Assembly: GCA_029204045.2 (NCBI GenBank)
Contig: CM055067.1
Span: forward strand, 22,952,838-23,016,837
DNA length: 64,000 nt
Direction of reading: 5' to 3'
DNA from: Tillandsia leiboldiana
Lineage: Eukaryota > Streptophyta > Magnoliopsida > Poales > Bromeliaceae
The stretch's first letter is position 1. Every line of letters begins with the position of its first letter. A program made the translations under genes and the position numbers. Below the pieces are notes generated by a model. That model ran no database searches and had not been told where the DNA came from. It worked only from the letters and a program-made list of their open reading frames with translations. Below are positions 55,411 through 64,000 of the stretch, piece by piece.

Positions 55411-58400
55411 ATGTTTCAAATCTACTCTTGGAATGTCAGAGGATTGAATGATCCCTCCAAGCGTGCCCTTATCAAGTCGGTCGTCTGTGATCTGAAAGTG
55501 TCTGTACTTTGTTTCCAAGAAACGAAAGTCTGTTCGTTCTCGCGTCACTTCCTTTCCTCACTCGCTGGGAATGGCTTCGACAAATGCCACTTCATCCCCT
55601 CCGCGGGGGCCTCGGGTGGACTCGCAACCTGCTGGAACTCCAGATTCTTCACCTGCTCTGAAGTTCTGGTGTGCAATTACTCTCTGACGCTGCGTCTGAC
55701 AAACGCTTTCAGCGACTCATCCTTCTTCCTAACCAACGTGTACGGCCCGCCGTCCTGGGAAGGGAAGGATGACTTCTGTCGCGAACTCCAAGCACTCAAA
55801 TCCGCTTGCCCTGGTCCGTGGGCAATCTGTGGGGACTTCAACCTTACACGCTCCCAGGCTGAAAGACAGGGCCGCCGCTGGTGCACCCGCTTAATGACCA
55901 TGTTCTCCAATCTGATCAACGAGCTGGAATTGGTGGACCTCCCGCTGCTCAATCAAAGCTTCACGTGGTCCAATATGCAGAATCCTCCATCCCTTGCTAA
56001 ACTTGATTGCTTTTTGGTCTCTACTGACTGGGACCTCTCTTTCCCCCTCTCCTCGGTCTCGGCACTACCCAGAATCACTTCGGACCACTCCCCTCTCCTC
56101 CTCAAAACGCAGATTACCAGACCCCCCTGCCCCTTCAGATTCGAAAATGTGTGGCTGACCAGGCCCGACTTCATTTCTCTGGTATCGATCTGGTGGCAGG
56201 AAATCGACGCCAAGCAGGGGAGACAAGGGAGTATCCTCACTTTCACCGCTAAGCTCAGACACTGTCGCAAACGTATCAAGGAGTGGCGGGCCACAAGCTT
56301 CCACAGCATCCGTAACGCCTCGAGGGCAGCTTCGGAGGAGATTCAAAGGCTCGACTCTCTCGAGGAGCTTCGGTGCCTGACCCCCAGCGAACTTGCGCAG
56401 AGGCTTCAGCTTAGAAACCACCTGAAGGGCATCATTGTGGAAGAGGAGTTGCTTTGGAAAGCCAGAGCCAAGCAGCATTGGCTCAAAGAAGGGGACGGCA
56501 ACACAAAATTTTTTCACGCCATGGCCAACGGTAGGCAAAGAGCCAATCGTATCGGGACAATCACGGATGAGGGCGCAACGCTTGAAAGGGAAAAGGATAA
56601 GTGCGACTACTTTTTCCAGCAGTTCAAGAACCGCTTTGCGCCCGTCAATCTTCCCTCCACAGGGTGCGGAGATTGGAGCGGCCTCTTTACTGACAACGCT
56701 GCGCTTAGCTCGGAACACCTCACCTCCCCTTTCACCATGGAGGAAATCCGCAAAGCAGCCTTCCAGATGAGCGGGGACAAAGCGCCAGGACCTGATGGCT
56801 TTAGTATGACCTTCTATCAGAAGTTCTGGGACGTCATCAAGGCCGACCTTCTCAAAGTATTCGACGATCTCTTCGAGGGCTCCCTACATACGGGCCCCTT
56901 TGACTACACCCACATCTGCCTGATCCCTAAAACTGAAGGGGCGAGCTCGGCGAACGACTTTCGGCCCATCAGCCTTCTCAACTGCGTCCAAAAGATTATC
57001 TCCAAGGTGCTTACGAACAGGCTTCTGAGTGTGCTAGACAGGATCATCTCCCCGACCCAGTCAGCCTTCGTGAAAGGCAGATTTATCCTCGACTCCTTTG
57101 TCACGGCCAGCGAACTTATCAGCTGGGGAGCCAGTAAGCACATAGAGTGCGTCGGAGTCAAGGCGGACTTCGAAAAGGCCTTCGACAGCGTGAGCTGGAG
57201 CTACCTAAAACACGTAATGCTCTGCCTTGGCGCCAACCTGAAATGGTGTGGGTGGATCGAACAGTGCACCGCCAACGGAAAACTCGCCATTCTTGTCAAC
57301 GGCACCGCCACCAACTGGTTCAAAATGAAGAGGGGACTCCGCCAGGGCGACCCCCTTTCACCCTTCCTCTACCTGCTTGTGGCTGAAGGGCTGGCGCGTT
57401 TGACAAACAGAGCTGTTCGGAACAATCTGCTCACCGGTGTTGGCCCTTCGTGGGACTCTGAAACTTCCCTTATCCAATTCGCGGACGATACTTTCTTCTT
57501 CTGCCAGGCTAGAGCCAGACAAATCCGCAATCTCCGCTTTATGTGGCAGATCTTCGAATGGGCATCTGGGCTCAAAGTCAACTCGACTAAGTCGGAGCTC
57601 CTCTATATGGGCAACACTAACAATAAAGGTGAGCGACTTGCAGCGCTGCTGAATTGCAAACTGGGTACGCTTCCGATCAAATACCTTGGCCTCCCACTCA
57701 ATAAGGGCAGCACCCTCAACCGAGATTGGCAACTCATAATCTCCAGGATTGAGCGAAGAATCGCCGGGTGGCAAGCTAAACTGCTCTCTTACGGGGGTAG
57801 GCTCACCCTAGTCAACTCGGTGCTGTCTAATCTTCCGCTCTACTTCTTCTCGGTCTTCCGAGCGCCTGCCTGGGTCATCAAAAGAATCGACTCGTTACGC
57901 CGTGCCTTCTTCTGGAGCAGCCAGAGATCCACGTCGGGGGGAAGGTGCCTGGTCAACTGGAAGACTGCCTGCAGACCCAAGAAAGACGGGGGGTTAGGCA
58001 TCTTGAACTTGGAAAGCATGAACATTGCTCTTCTAGCCAAGTGGTGGTGGAGATTCTTCTCCACGGAAGCACCCCCCTGGGAACCGCTCGTCAAGAAGCT
58101 CTACTACCTCCGCCGAAGACCGCTGAGTGAGAGAGCATCCTTCAAACCCTTCTCACACTGGTGGAGAAGTGTGCTACGCACGAGGGAACTCTTCAAATGC
58201 AGCTCGACCCACTCGGTGGGGAACGGCGCTCTGACTGACTTCTGGACAGACCTCTGGCTAGGGAACTTATCCCTCTCGACCCAATTCCCGAGTATCTTTG
58301 CATTGGCTATCAACAAAAACCTTCGGGTGAAGGAATGTTTTGACCAGTACGGATGGAACTGGGCCAAAATCCTAGAGGGCGTAGAAGGGGGGACCGCAGG

Positions 58401-58998
58401 CATTGACGACATAATCCTGGACTTGCAAATGAGTACAGCCCACCTGTCCCTAACCGCCAACAATGACGAATTCCTTTGGCGTTGGACTACCACTGGGCTG
58501 TTTACGGTCAGATCACTATATCGCTTCCTGCAGGACAGCGGGGTAGTAGACGACCGATTCAACCGGCTCTGGAACATCAAGCTGCCGCTCAAAGTCAAAA
58601 TCTTTGTCTGGCTCGTGCTCCGTAGAAGGGTCCTGACCAGAGACATCCTCCAAAAAAGGAATTGGGCCGGACCTAGCTACTGTGCCATCTGTCTCGGTCC
58701 TGCCGAAACAGTTGACCACCTTTTCCTCTCTTGTACTTTTGCCAACGCTTTGCTGGAGACCCTGCTCCCTAACAAAGCAGGGATCCGAAGCTGCCCGACC
58801 GCTGCACTGCTCTGGGATGCGAGCTCGCACTTGAGAGGGGCCTGGGGCAATGGGACGCTCATCACCGTCGCGACTACCTGGTGGTCGGTTTGGCTTGAAA
58901 GAAACAGGAGGGCCTTCGATAACAAGAGCCGTAGCCTGGCTGCTATCCTCGCCGAAGTCGGGTCTTCCCGCTCGACTTGGGTCCGCTCCTGTACCTAG
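55411..58998 (+). CDS. LINE ORF2: apurinic endonuclease, reverse transcriptase, zinc-binding C-terminus
   Basis: One uninterrupted frame of 1195 codons. The endonuclease occupies residues 1-230, with N8 in SWNVRG, E37 in QETK, D142/N144 in GDFN and D225/H226 in SDH. The reverse transcriptase occupies about 440-760, with D586 in KADFEKAFD, RQGDPLSPFLY at 644-654 and FADD at 690-693. A C-terminal zf-RVT region contains FLWRWTTTGLFTVRSLY, LPLKVKIFVWL and CAICLGPAETVDHLFLSC. All key residues known for this family are present. The protein would nick target DNA and copy its own RNA there. The chosen ATG lies two codons before the conserved IYSWNVRG start. Whether it is transcribed is unknown, since ORF1 and the 5' UTR promoter are missing. 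Confidence 0.92.
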   Translation: MFQIYSWNVRGLNDPSKRALIKSVVCDLKVSVLCFQETKVCSFSRHFLSSLAGNGFDKCHFIPSAGASGGLATCWNSRFFTCSEVLVCNYSLTLRLTNAFSDSSFFLTNVYGPPSWEGKDDFCRELQALKSACPGPWAICGDFNLTRSQAERQGRRWCTRLMTMFSNLINELELVDLPLLNQSFTWSNMQNPPSLAKLDCFLVSTDWDLSFPLSSVSALPRITSDHSPLLLKTQITRPPCPFRFENVWLTRPDFISLVSIWWQEIDAKQGRQGSILTFTAKLRHCRKRIKEWRATSFHSIRNASRAASEEIQRLDSLEELRCLTPSELAQRLQLRNHLKGIIVEEELLWKARAKQHWLKEGDGNTKFFHAMANGRQRANRIGTITDEGATLEREKDKCDYFFQQFKNRFAPVNLPSTGCGDWSGLFTDNAALSSEHLTSPFTMEEIRKAAFQMSGDKAPGPDGFSMTFYQKFWDVIKADLLKVFDDLFEGSLHTGPFDYTHICLIPKTEGASSANDFRPISLLNCVQKIISKVLTNRLLSVLDRIISPTQSAFVKGRFILDSFVTASELISWGASKHIECVGVKADFEKAFDSVSWSYLKHVMLCLGANLKWCGWIEQCTANGKLAILVNGTATNWFKMKRGLRQGDPLSPFLYLLVAEGLARLTNRAVRNNLLTGVGPSWDSETSLIQFADDTFFFCQARARQIRNLRFMWQIFEWASGLKVNSTKSELLYMGNTNNKGERLAALLNCKLGTLPIKYLGLPLNKGSTLNRDWQLIISRIERRIAGWQAKLLSYGGRLTLVNSVLSNLPLYFFSVFRAPAWVIKRIDSLRRAFFWSSQRSTSGGRCLVNWKTACRPKKDGGLGILNLESMNIALLAKWWWRFFSTEAPPWEPLVKKLYYLRRRPLSERASFKPFSHWWRSVLRTRELFKCSSTHSVGNGALTDFWTDLWLGNLSLSTQFPSIFALAINKNLRVKECFDQYGWNWAKILEGVEGGTAGIDDIILDLQMSTAHLSLTANNDEFLWRWTTTGLFTVRSLYRFLQDSGVVDDRFNRLWNIKLPLKVKIFVWLVLRRRVLTRDILQKRNWAGPSYCAICLGPAETVDHLFLSCTFANALLETLLPNKAGIRSCPTAALLWDASSHLRGAWGNGTLITVATTWWSVWLERNRRAFDNKSRSLAAILAEVGSSRSTWVRSCT

Positions 58999-59113
58999 TT
59001 TTTTTTTTTTTTTTTTTTTTTTAGCCGGTTCGTCTACCGGCGCCCCTGATGCTAAATTCATACTCGCCTTGAATGAAGCGGCAGCATGCTGCCTTTCTCT
59101 CAAAAAAAAAAAA
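55411..59113 (+). mobile_element. L1-clade LINE, 5'-truncated, with ORF2 and 3' tail
   Basis: The element contains a complete ORF2, a short 3' region with a T run (about 59000-59022) and the ending GCAGCATGCTGCCTTTCTCTC followed by an A tail (59102-59113). ORF1 is absent, as expected for a 5'-truncated copy. The 5' edge is not sharp: duplicated flanking pieces occupy 55276-55410 (see findings). It is inserted in the MULE transposase in the opposite orientation. Its GC content is clearly higher than the surrounding DNA. Confidence 0.88.
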
Positions 59114-61046
59114 TCTATGTTCATGTAAAAGGAATTATAATATAATAAAATATGTGAACAAGAAATTCTCGTTAGTTGCAAATACAAACATGAATATGTA
59201 GAATCCCTCCCATTGATAATCACTTGGTATTTCAAGTCCCTTCTAGTAAGTACGTCAAGCTCTTGAGGTCCAATCGCCAAACTGTATGTGCTCTAGCACA
59301 TGTCATCCGGCTATTGATGGTCTTATTAACAGTCGATACAAATTGAGTAGATATTGTTGCTTCCTCCTCACGATGTTTTAGAAAGAATTCAACCACTCGA
59401 TGAAATATTGCCATTACAAAAGCTGTAGTTGGTAAGCTACGTACTCTCTTTAACACTCCATTTAAACCTTCCGAATGGTTTGTTGTCATAATGCCGAATC
59501 GTCGACCACCATCGAAAACTTTAGCCCAATATGTCCTATCGGCATGAAGTTTGTCAACCCATAGCCAAACATCTTCACCCATTGCCTTCAATTCTTCCTT
59601 TAACGTGTAATATTCTCGCTTTTTTGAGGTACTTCCGATAGCATAAAATTTTTTAAGTAGGTGTTTTGTTTTAAAATGAATATTTATATTAGCTTTCATA
59701 TGTTGCAAACACCATCGATGAGTATGACTTTCTGATGGTGAGAATACAAGTGCAACAAGATTCGCTAGCCCCTTAAAACGATATGAAATTAGTGTAATAA
59801 TTCAAGATTGTGTTATGTACCTCTGCCGACAATTTAGAAACCATTCCCAACTTGAGCCATTCTTCCCCTCGCATATTGCGAATGTTAGCGGGTATAAAAC
59901 TACCATTGGCATCAATACCTGTGGCAATTAATGTGTGGCCTCTCTATTTTCCGTACAAATGGATAGCATCGATATTAAGTAATGCTCGACAATACGTCAA
60001 ACCATGAATCGAGGGTCCAAAAGCCTGAAAGACTCGTGCAAATATTCTTGAAGTACTCGTCATTCTTGTAAACTCAATCTTCGTAATAGTCCTGGGATTT
60101 GTTACTTTTAACATTGAGAAATATCGAGAAAGGTCATAATATGATTTCTCCCAATTATCGTATATAATTTGTAGTGCTTTATTCTGTGCCCACCAAGCGT
60201 TACTATATGATATACTAATGTGGAACTCACTCCGAACTCGAGTTTGAATTTCTATAGGATTGCAAGCCTTTCCTTTAATGTGGGTAGTATAAGTTGACAT
60301 ATAAAAGAAGATGCACAATTCCGATGCGTTGTATTAAAAATAGGAATCATGCATGTGTGCGGTCCTGCTTAAGTCCTTACTTTAAAATATGAACAACATT
60401 TCGGTCGAGAGGCACGTAATCTCCATGGAAAAGAATTGACTATCCATCTCACAGTGTATTTAGTTGTATTTGATTTAACAACTCTAAGTTGTACATTATG
60501 TTCAATGTGCCATCGATGCACATTATGTTCAATGTGACGTCGATCCAAAACATTCACCAGGGACGACTTTTCAGAAAAGATCTGATTAATCCACGCCTCA
60601 TCACTTGAAGGACGTTGATCAATGTTTTGTTCATTGTATGCATCAATAACGGCTTGATGAATTAATTCATTACCTAAGAGAAAACATTGTCGTTCATCTT
60701 CAAATTTTTCGAATTCTATCGGGTCCTCTACATCATCGTTGTTGGCATATGAATTTTCAATCCATTCAACACTTTCATTTTGAATGGCGCATGTGAGAGT
60801 GTTCAAACCATCATCATGATTAGAATTCATAGATTGTGGAACAACCTCTACATCGTCGTCTGTAGAGTCATTACCGGTTTCATTTACATGCTCATCGTCA
60901 CTTTTAATTATTTCTCATAATCACTTTCAATTACATTCTTATTATCACTTGCATTTCTCACTTTCCAATCATTGTATTCTCGAATACTAGATGGACCTTC
61001 ACATAGATTATGACGGATAGTTGACCTGCAAAGATATTTAAGATTA

Positions 61047-61412
61047 AGGCTAAATTACAAAAAACCCTAATGTAAAATCCCGCTTTTTCACTTTCTCCCC
61101 TGACTTTTAAAATCCTACACTTTATCTCCTCCTAATTATGGAATTATGCACTTACCTCTCTGCCGTCATCGTTCCGTAAGTAGTTGAAGGGTTGACGATG
61201 TTGATGAGCAAGTCCCAGCTTTAATGACTGCAGGGATGATGCTGCAACACATCAAATGTGGTCACAGGATCATAGGATCACTTACGGAACGAGGACGGTA
61301 GGGGGTAAGTGCATAATTCCGTAATTAGGTGGGAGCAAAGTGTAGGTTTTTAAAAGTCGGGGGAAAAGTGAAAAAGCGAAATTTTACAGGGGGGTTTTAT
61401 GTAATTTAGCCT
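61047..61412. mobile_element. Fold-back MITE with long terminal inverted repeats
   Basis: The ends AGGCTAAATTAC and GTAATTTAGCCT are exact inverses, and the inverted repeat extends about 130 bp inward on each side (for example CTTACGGAACGA pairs with TCGTTCCGTAAG). The loop of about 80 bp is unrelated. The flanks AAGATTA and AAGATTT suggest a short imperfect TSD. Long TIRs suggest a Mutator-type MITE, but this is not proven. Confidence 0.8.
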
Positions 61413-61645
61413 AAGATTTAATATTCGCATCGATTCAAATTTTATATAACTAAATCGTACAATCACTTACTGCTCATCAAGTCCAATCAATGAAGATGAA
61501 TTTACAATAGTATATGACAATGATGCACTCACTGGCACACATGAGACTTCAAACACTCTTTAACACTTAAAAGTCTAAATTATTAATTTTCTGCACCTAT
61601 ATTAATAAAGGAGAAAGTATGAAACACAATTTTAATGATCAGTAC

Positions 61646-64000
61646 TGTCACGCCCAAAGGTCGAACTGCGACCTGGGCTCGCCAACAGATCCGCCACCTA
61701 TACGGGAATCCCCGCACAGGCGAAGCGTTTAACCTGCAAAAGATAGCATCTAACAACTATACAAATATCAGAGCTGGAAAAGTAAGCAGCTAGAATAAAA
61801 TCTCACATAACTGTACGTCTGTAAAAGCTCCAATACAAAACTATCTCTCAACAAAGTAAAAGTAAAATACAACCCAGACTGTACAGTGCTAAATCCAACA
61901 GCTCAAAATGGTACATTTAACTCTTTCCAACTCAGGTAGGAATCTAACTCGCGACTCCCTTACCTCGGCTAGAAAAAGCAACAGGAGCAGGAACTAAAGT
62001 AGAAATCTCTGCAAAAAGAACACCAACAGCGGGTGTGAGAACTACAACAATAAAGTAATCCTCAGTGGGTATCGTCTCCAAGATCAACGATCTACCCACT
62101 AAATCTACTAGATGTAAAAATAATTGAATTACTGAAAAATAGGAAAAGCTGAAATAAATCTACAGCTATATGCCTCTACCTATCATGCTCAAGAAAGGAT
62201 AAGTATAAAATGACAGTATGCAACCACTCGCTCTCGAGGTGTTCAAATTGATCCAATCTCACTGACTGCAACATCGGGTCCAGTCAAATCTGCACTCACC
62301 TATTACCACACATCCACAAAAGGACAGGAATTACGTAGGGCGTCCAATCAGACTGCATCGACATCACGCAAAAACAATAGGCCCAGCTCTGGAGCGGCGC
62401 TCGAGGGGTGCGACCCTACCGTGGAAAACTGCGCATCTTAGTCGAGCTCAAAAAGGCTAATGCATGCTATATTTCAATCTATGATCAATTAGATCGATAA
62501 ACTCACAATGCTCAATAGGCTCACAACACTGGTCAGAAAACCCTCAATAATCCGGGACCACTGTATCCCCTCACAGCTCTCGACACTTGAATCTCTATCA
62601 GCAAAAGCTATAAAAATTCACTCGGCCCCCAAGCACGAGTGTAAATGCAAACTATACTATCCAGACCACTCAAACCCTCCACCCGGGGCGAGAGAAAAAT
62701 ATAGAAGTTGATAACAGTAAAATACAGTACAACAATTTTTCTAAGGAACTAGATATAAGTGAAACAACTGACAATAAATATTTTCTAGTATCCACTAACC
62801 TCAAGAACATGTCAAAAATATCTGGGGTTCCAAACTAGGTTTTCATAATTTTTCAGGCAACTATCAAAAATTATCAGGTATACAAACAATTAAATCTAGC
62901 ATGCTGGATATTTATAAAATAGACGTAATAGGAAACTCATAGATTTTGGAAGAAGTCTAACCCACCACCTGGATCGCTATCCAACCACAGGGACAAAGTC
63001 GAAGCAGTGTGGTACAACACTCAGACAGTGCACTGCCAGGAAAAACCTCCGGCACACAAGCACGCAACCACGCTCCGCCTTCAGCTGAAATAATCACTAG
63101 GAGCTCGAGCAATCACCAAACAAGCTTCCAAGCTGAACCTCCAAGCTCAGCTCACACTATCACCAAGCCCCAAAGCACAGTACGCTCAATGTCTCAGCTC
63201 AACACTCCACAGCACAGTGAACGGTACATACAAAATCTGTTCACTCCATTTCTCAGCATAGGAACTACACCTCACACAAACAGGAGAAAGGAGGAAAACC
63301 ACTCCAGCTATCAATTCCCATAACATCACAATTCAGCCAGGAAAACCGAAAATCCGAGAAAACCCGAAAACTCGGAAAAATTCATTACATACCTCACTCC
63401 ACAGGTACAACGGTCACCAGCTGAAATCTCCACCTCAGCAAAGCACTCCTCAACACTCTTGTCCAGCTCCAAAACTTCGACGCGATGAAAAGAAATCACC
63501 AATTTCCAAGATAGAGCTCCCCCGTAGCTACGCTGGTGCTGTTGCCGCCTTGCTCTCCCTCTGGTACACTGCCTGGGAGAAAGGAGGAATAAAAAGCTAG
63601 GAAATGTCTCTGGACACACTCAACACGGCTAAAGTATACACGTTTGGCAAGCACGTCAAGAAGTCAAGCCTCTGTGTATACTTAGCCGCGAAACAATTTG
63701 AAATACTAACCTGTTCATGCGGGAAAATCCACGTTTTGGGTGCCCTCAACATCCACCCGAGCGCCCTAAATCTCGGAGCTCCAGTGATAACGGGCGCACC
63801 TCGGCCGCTCGCTCTGCTACAGTGCTGCGCCCGAAACCTCGGAACAGTGCACCATCCTCACGCAGCTCCGTGGGCGTTCGTTCCCTGCGTCTGGTGCTAA
63901 AGTGCGGCACCCGAAATCCACCGCCTTTGCCAGCCGCACAGTCATGCACAAATCTCGAGGGAATTCCAACCACACACCTTCCGTGCTGCTACAGTAACTT
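61646..64000 (-). mobile_element. Family-B-like LTR, cut by the window edge
   Basis: It starts TGTCACGCCCAAAGGTCGAAC and follows the LTR-B 3' end (plus-strand reading of 41579 onward), including GCTCGCCAACAGATCCGCC, AGCGTTTAACCTGCAAAAG and the CCCACTAAATCTACTAGA segment. The window ends within it at CTACAGTAAC, a sequence also found in the solo LTR-B near 44515. The left flank is AGTAC (61641-61645), so the TSD on the right should be AGTAC beyond 64000. Short frames within it are not genes. Confidence 0.8.

Larger units (their letters stand above)
55000..60890 (-). pseudogene. MuDR-type transposase of a Mutator-like element (broken, split by a LINE)
   Basis: The acidic N-terminal part begins near 60830 (MNSNHDDGLNTL). 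A MuDR DNA-binding segment follows (VVKSNTTKYTVRWIV, FPWRLRASRPKCC). The MULE domain lies at 60318-59232: IDAIHLYGK, GIDANGSF, HRWCLQHMKANINIHF, then MTTNHSEGLNGVLKRVRSLP. The sequence expected between IDANGSF and HRWCLQH, including the second catalytic Asp, appears shortened. A SWIM-like end (YSCLYL...ISCSHILLYY) reaches 59120, where the LINE (55411-59113) interrupts. A zinc-knuckle-like CNMCKQHGHYK lies beyond it at about 55110-55080. Stops and frameshifts make it inactive. Confidence 0.82.
51312..61645 (-). mobile_element. Candidate Mutator-like element (MULE) with transposase and PMD gene
   Basis: The coding regions on the minus strand are a MuDR-type transposase (60890-55000) followed by a PMD/MAIN-like gene (54915-52370), uninterrupted by foreign DNA apart from clear insertions. 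The left limit is a guess: GGGCTTTTTTTTGGTTATAACCCCC near 51314-51338 looks like a Mutator-type terminus. Inverted motifs around ACACGGTGAATGGTTCA follow it. The right end was not found and may lie past the LTR at 61646. The extent is therefore uncertain. Confidence 0.45.

Noticed and set aside
56065..56718. 217-codon minus-strand ORF and other antisense ORFs under the LINE
   Set aside because: They are shadows of the GC-rich LINE ORF2, which carries the recognisable domains.

Overview
This is nuclear DNA of a flowering plant. It contains an intron-rich gene for a G-box-binding bZIP transcription factor, plant-specific transposon families (Tat and chromodomain Ty3/gypsy, TRIM, Mutator-like, hAT MITEs, an L1-clade LINE, a tRNA-derived SINE) and no bacterial-style gene packing. 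The species is not identifiable from what I can see. I found no rRNA or tRNA gene and no CRISPR array. There is one 5S-rRNA-like segment inside an LTR.

Layout. 1-7 kb holds the 3' end of a Ty3 element with a 27-bp minisatellite and a 3.2-kb LTR (family B), followed by LTR fragments in both orientations. 7-13.3 kb holds the only host gene I can support: a promoter and leader, a long leader intron carrying two hAT-type MITEs, and seven coding exons of a GBF-type bZIP protein. These run through the basic region, but the leucine-zipper exons were not found. 13.2-20.4 kb is intron or intergenic DNA with a copia-type LTR, a truncated hAT MITE, a TRIM and a short MITE. 20.4-50.7 kb is one Tat-lineage Ty3 retrotransposon (minus strand, TSD GGTAC) swollen to 30 kb by later insertions, itself sitting in a SINE. 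50.7-61.6 kb looks like a decayed Mutator-like element with a transposase and a plant-mobile-domain (PMD) gene, invaded by an intact LINE ORF2, a TRIM and MITEs. 61.6-64 kb is another family-B-like LTR cut by the window edge.

The insertion order can be read from target-site duplications (TSDs). SINE; then Tat into it (GGTAC); then, inside Tat, a solo LTR-C (CTCCC), a hAT element (ACTGTTGC), a 1.6-kb hAT MITE (GCTACAAG) and a chromodomain Ty3 element A (GTAAA). Inside LTR-C is another 1.6-kb hAT MITE (GTTCCGAG). Inside element A are a solo LTR-B (ATTAA) and a 5S-like Cassandra-type segment. Removing the inserts leaves a Tat element of about 9.7 kb.

Function. The bZIP protein should bind CACGTG boxes, and the family-B LTRs contain repeated palindromic CACGTG boxes next to a TATA-like core; any link between the two is only a hypothesis. 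PMD-type coding sequence occurs twice in unrelated transposons, antisense in Tat and beside the Mutator-like transposase. Nearly all transposon genes are broken; the LINE ORF2 is the exception. I see no evidence of an entirely new biological system. The notable items are the PMD captures, the LTR promoter architecture, the SINE/LINE shared tail and the apparently incomplete bZIP gene.
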